The notes below the pieces were generated by a model. That model was given only the letters and a program-made list of their open reading frames with translations, made no database searches and had not been told where the DNA came from. A program made the translations under genes and the position numbers. DNA of 64,000 nt, taken from contig NZ_RAPO01000002.1 of the NCBI RefSeq assembly GCF_003610195.1, positions 62,001 through 126,000 on the forward strand. The letters run 5' to 3'. This document shows, piece by piece, positions 61,592 to 64,000 of this stretch. Within the stretch, counting starts at the first letter, position 1. Each line of letters begins with the position of its first letter. The stretch comes from Halopiger aswanensis (GTDB lineage Archaea; Halobacteriota; Halobacteria; Halobacteriales; Natrialbaceae).

Positions 61592-61804
61592 ATGAGTGGA
61601 ATTGACGGCTTCTACGCCGACAGTCGCAAAGTCACGCAAGGAGACGGCACGCTACTCGTCGTGGTTCCGGCACCGATCGTCGACGAGTTCGACCTGGAGG
61701 CCGGAGATGACCTCCCGTTCATGCTCGAGGAAGGCGGGGAGAAGGCGACGATCTTGAATCCGAACCGCGACGATAGTACCGAGGTCTCGATCTCACTTCC
61801 ATGA
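61592..61804 (+). CDS. AbrB-like protein
   Basis: 70 residues with an AbrB-type hairpin: DSRKVTQGDGTLLVVVPAPI, VDEFDLEAGDDLPFMLEEGG. The third AbrB-like protein of the island. Its TATA-like box (61555-61563) sits 29-37 bases upstream. No toxin gene follows in the same direction; the next gene is a ribbon-helix-helix-like protein 250 bases on. Confidence 0.65.
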   Translation: MSGIDGFYADSRKVTQGDGTLLVVVPAPIVDEFDLEAGDDLPFMLEEGGEKATILNPNRDDSTEVSISLP

Positions 61805-61819
61805 GGTTACTGCAGCGCC

Positions 61820-61925
61820 CTGGAACCGGGTTCCAGAAGCCGACCCCATGGGGTCGCTCGCGAATGTATACAGAGATCTCGATCTATGCACCTTCCCATG
61901 GCCGACTGGCTTGCTTGGTGCATAG
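61820..61925. repeat. Three palindromes between the AbrB-like and RHH-like genes
   Basis: CTGGAACC/GGTTCCAG around one G (61820-61836); a perfect 16-base palindrome CGACCCCATGGGGTCG (61841-61856); and CTATGCACC/GGTGCATAG with a 24-base spacer (61884-61892, 61917-61925). They follow directly on the AbrB-like gene and could be terminator plus operators. Confidence 0.6.
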
Positions 61926-62052
61926 AATCAGCGGTGCTCGAGTCGGTAGCCGCGCCGATCCACTGCCACACCGTCCCTCTTTCTTAAAGAATGGTTCAGT
62001 CACTCACCTGTAAGTGAAGCGAATCTCCCCCTGTGCATACACCTGCTTAAAT

Positions 62053-62313
62053 ATGACCAAACGCACCAGCTTGAAACTCACCGACGAACGGCAACGAAAA
62101 CTCGACAAGGCCAGCTCAATTGTTGCAGAAGATGAATATGACGACCCACCGATGAGCGTGGTGATCGACGCTGCGCTTACGCACTTGGTAGAAAGTAAGC
62201 AGAATATCGACAACGCCCGCGGTGATATCGACCCGGAGACGATCCAGACGGTTGCGAATACGTCTGTGATTGGGCTCAGATATCGGACAAGCATTGAAAG
62301 CAAATGGCGATAG
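62053..62313 (+). CDS. Small ribbon-helix-helix-like protein (DUF7386-like)
   Basis: 86 residues. KRTSLKLTDERQRKLDKAS, then DPPMSVVIDAALTHLVESKQ has the strand-helix-helix pattern of RHH DNA-binding proteins. The ATG at 62053 is chosen since the strand begins there. A half-site TGTGCATA (62032-62039) just upstream recurs in the island and may be its operator. Confidence 0.65.
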   Translation: MTKRTSLKLTDERQRKLDKASSIVAEDEYDDPPMSVVIDAALTHLVESKQNIDNARGDIDPETIQTVANTSVIGLRYRTSIESKWR

Positions 62314-62362
62314 AAACCAAGATAAGATTTCAGCCTCTGTTATTCGAAAACTCATAGCCAAA

Positions 62363-62370
62363 TTATTATA
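62363..62370 (+). promoter_or_regulatory. TATA box of the SIR2 gene
   Basis: TTATTATA, 24-31 bases upstream of the ATG at 62394; leaderless start expected. Confidence 0.55.
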
Positions 62371-62393
62371 TCATCTATGCTAACCCACACGAT

Positions 62394-64000
62394 ATGTTAT
62401 CGGATCGGAGTTCTCATCGCCAATGGGCCACTAAGAAACTAAAAGAGACAATTGATGAATACGATTTGAGACCCATATTATTTATCGGATCTGGTATCTC
62501 TCAAAGATATCTTGATGATGCACCCAGTTGGGATGGGCTATTAAGGGAATTAATAAACGAATGTCCGGACACGCACATTGATTACCCGTTGGAGTATTAC
62601 AAACAAAAATATAGCAATCCACGCATTGGAACAGAAATTGCAGATGCTTATGCTGAGTGGGCGTGGGAAGTAAGAGAAACCTCAATATTTCCCGACTGGA
62701 CATATGAACATGAAAATAGGGAGGTGTTTCTGAAACAAAAGGTATCGGAGAAGTTTGACGACCTCTCACCAGACTCTATCGAAGACTTCGATAAAAATAT
62801 TGAAGAAGCAAAGATTCTTCAAGAGATAGGACCCCACGCAATCATCACGACAAACTATGATACCGTGATCGAAGAGGTGTTCCCCGACGAATATAACACA
62901 ATTGTTGGTGAACAAGTGTATGACGTTGACTTCACGAGTATTGGTGAAATCTACAAAATCCACGGATGTACTAATGAACCGGAGAGTATCATTATAACTG
63001 AAAACGATTACCAGAGATTTTTGAATAGAAAGAAGTATTTGAGCGCAAAACTACTCACCTACTTTGCAGAACACCCTGTTGTTATTTTAGGATATGATAT
63101 CACAGACCAGAATGTTACCACTATTCTTTCTGACTTAGATACTGTTACCACTGATGATGAAAATGATCTTCTAGAGAATATTTTCCATATAGATTTTACA
63201 AGAGGAATATCCAATAATGATGATTTGCAGAAATATAGTGTGGTCAATCATGAAGATGGTGGGAGATCTCGCGTACGTTCTATCAGTGCAGAAGATTACA
63301 GTTGGATTTATGAGACACTCACCTATGAATCTGAACTTTCTGCTGTCAAAATAAAACATCTGAGAGAACTAATGAACAATACGTATAAGGTTGTAACTCA
63401 GGATGCCCCCAGAAAAAAGGTGCAGATCGAGATTCTTCAGCAGGCCTCTGATGAAGATGAACTCACAAATATGCTAGGCGTGCTCCCCATGGACGGAGAT
63501 TCTGAGAGTGCAGATATACTTAGGAAATATCTTATCAATCAGAAAGAATCTGAGACCCGAGATGGAGAGAACTTGCAAACAAACCTTGAGCTAGCGACAT
63601 TGACGTTCATTGGTGATAAGAACCAGACATTAAGTTCAGATGAAGTGGTTCTCATGATGAGGAAAGAGATCGACGAGTTAGATTGGAACGATGACCGATG
63701 TGAACTTCTTATCCACAGTAGTTTGGAAAATGGGTTACACGGTGTTGAATGGCTATTAATGCATAATGAGGATATCTCTGAAGTTCTTCATGATATCGCC
63801 GGGAAAGTCGGGAAGAAGAACAAAGCTCAACGACTCGAATACATTCTTTATGTTCTTGGGGAGGAGGAGCCCCTTCAAACTCTGTCGGAAAATGAAAGTA
63901 TTCAGCAGTATAAATTGAACTATGAAGAATTCCTTGAAAATATCAACAATCCTGTTGAAGAGAGAGTGGGTCGATATGGTGCCAGTGATACGATTCATTA
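62394..64000 (+). CDS. SIR2-domain protein, probable anti-phage NADase (partial, runs past the window)
   Basis: At least 535 residues; no stop before the window ends. An N-terminal SIR2 fold: PILFIGSGIS with Gly32-Gly34 (NAD binding), ITTNYDTVIE with Asn154, IYKIHG with His190 and VVILGYDITDQN with Gly233. In defence proteins such as ThsA and DSR2 the matching Asn and His are the NADase residues, and both are present. From about residue 320 on the protein is helical and likely a sensor part. AT-rich DNA and the island setting suggest transfer. The role in abortive infection is inferred. Confidence 0.85.
   Translation, partial: MLSDRSSHRQWATKKLKETIDEYDLRPILFIGSGISQRYLDDAPSWDGLLRELINECPDTHIDYPLEYYKQKYSNPRIGTEIADAYAEWAWEVRETSIFPDWTYEHENREVFLKQKVSEKFDDLSPDSIEDFDKNIEEAKILQEIGPHAIITTNYDTVIEEVFPDEYNTIVGEQVYDVDFTSIGEIYKIHGCTNEPESIIITENDYQRFLNRKKYLSAKLLTYFAEHPVVILGYDITDQNVTTILSDLDTVTTDDENDLLENIFHIDFTRGISNNDDLQKYSVVNHEDGGRSRVRSISAEDYSWIYETLTYESELSAVKIKHLRELMNNTYKVVTQDAPRKKVQIEILQQASDEDELTNMLGVLPMDGDSESADILRKYLINQKESETRDGENLQTNLELATLTFIGDKNQTLSSDEVVLMMRKEIDELDWNDDRCELLIHSSLENGLHGVEWLLMHNEDISEVLHDIAGKVGKKNKAQRLEYILYVLGEEEPLQTLSENESIQQYKLNYEEFLENINNPVEERVGRYGASDTIH

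Noticed and set aside
52849-64000. Integrase or second attachment site for the tRNA-Pro island
   Set aside because: I looked for tyrosine recombinase motifs and for a repeat of the tRNA 3' end and found neither within the window; absence here does not exclude them outside.
1-64000. CRISPR array or cas genes
   Set aside because: No regularly spaced repeats and no Cas-like proteins seen; repeats found are isolated palindromes or pairs.

Overview
The window is a haloarchaeal chromosome segment, most like the Natrinema/Haloterrigena group in style. Evidence: high GC with strong GC-ending codon bias, very acidic proteins, archaeal promoters (TATA-like boxes about 25 bases before many start codons, so many leaderless mRNAs), the archaeal S10-spc ribosomal order with L32e/L19e/S4e, halophile-only families (HalOD1) and Tat lipoprotein signals. 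The species call is inference only.

Layout. 1-2 kb: the end of a peptide-type ABC transporter operon. 2-4.7 kb: RNase H and housekeeping or hypothetical genes. 4.7-13.1 kb: a potassium and electrophile block: a KhtT/KhtU-like K+/H+ antiporter pair, methylglyoxal synthase, a glyoxalase-fold protein, TrkA with a TrkH, a second divergent TrkH, and an Lrp-type regulator carrying a TrkA-C (RCK-C) domain. 13-22 kb: mixed single genes (zinc ribbons, pyrF, OsmC, a GTPBP1-like GTPase, HAD proteins, mch, HalOD1, DUF4112) and a tRNA-Gly(GCC) with a copy of its 3' end beside it.

22.6-37.1 kb: a compact superoperon, from a SPOUT methyltransferase through 22 ribosomal proteins and RNase P component 1 to SecY. 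Most genes overlap or sit within a few bases. 37.1-52.7 kb: genes that usually follow secY in archaea (adk, DUF106, cmk, cbf5) are present but separated by a cytochrome oxidase block (coxD, coxAC fusion, coxB), a membrane-anchored subtilase, and two large pilin-like surface proteins, one with a von Willebrand A domain.

52.8 kb to the end: a tRNA-Pro(GGG) directly followed by an accessory region that runs past the window. Its first 4 kb is GC-rich and provirus- or plasmid-like (zinc finger, nuclease-like protein, Dam-type methylase, DUF488, large winged-helix protein). A cluster of tandem hairpins then marks the start of patchy AT-rich DNA with a restriction-nuclease-like protein, AbrB-like and ribbon-helix-helix small regulators, zinc proteins, and a SIR2-domain protein (62394 to beyond the window) with the NADase-type Asn and His present. 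No integrase, transposase or CRISPR array is visible.

Most notable: the K+/methylglyoxal neighbourhood, the vWA pilin pair, the tRNA-Pro island with its SIR2 and two-nuclease-fold genes, and several perfect palindromes at promoters that no gene call explains.
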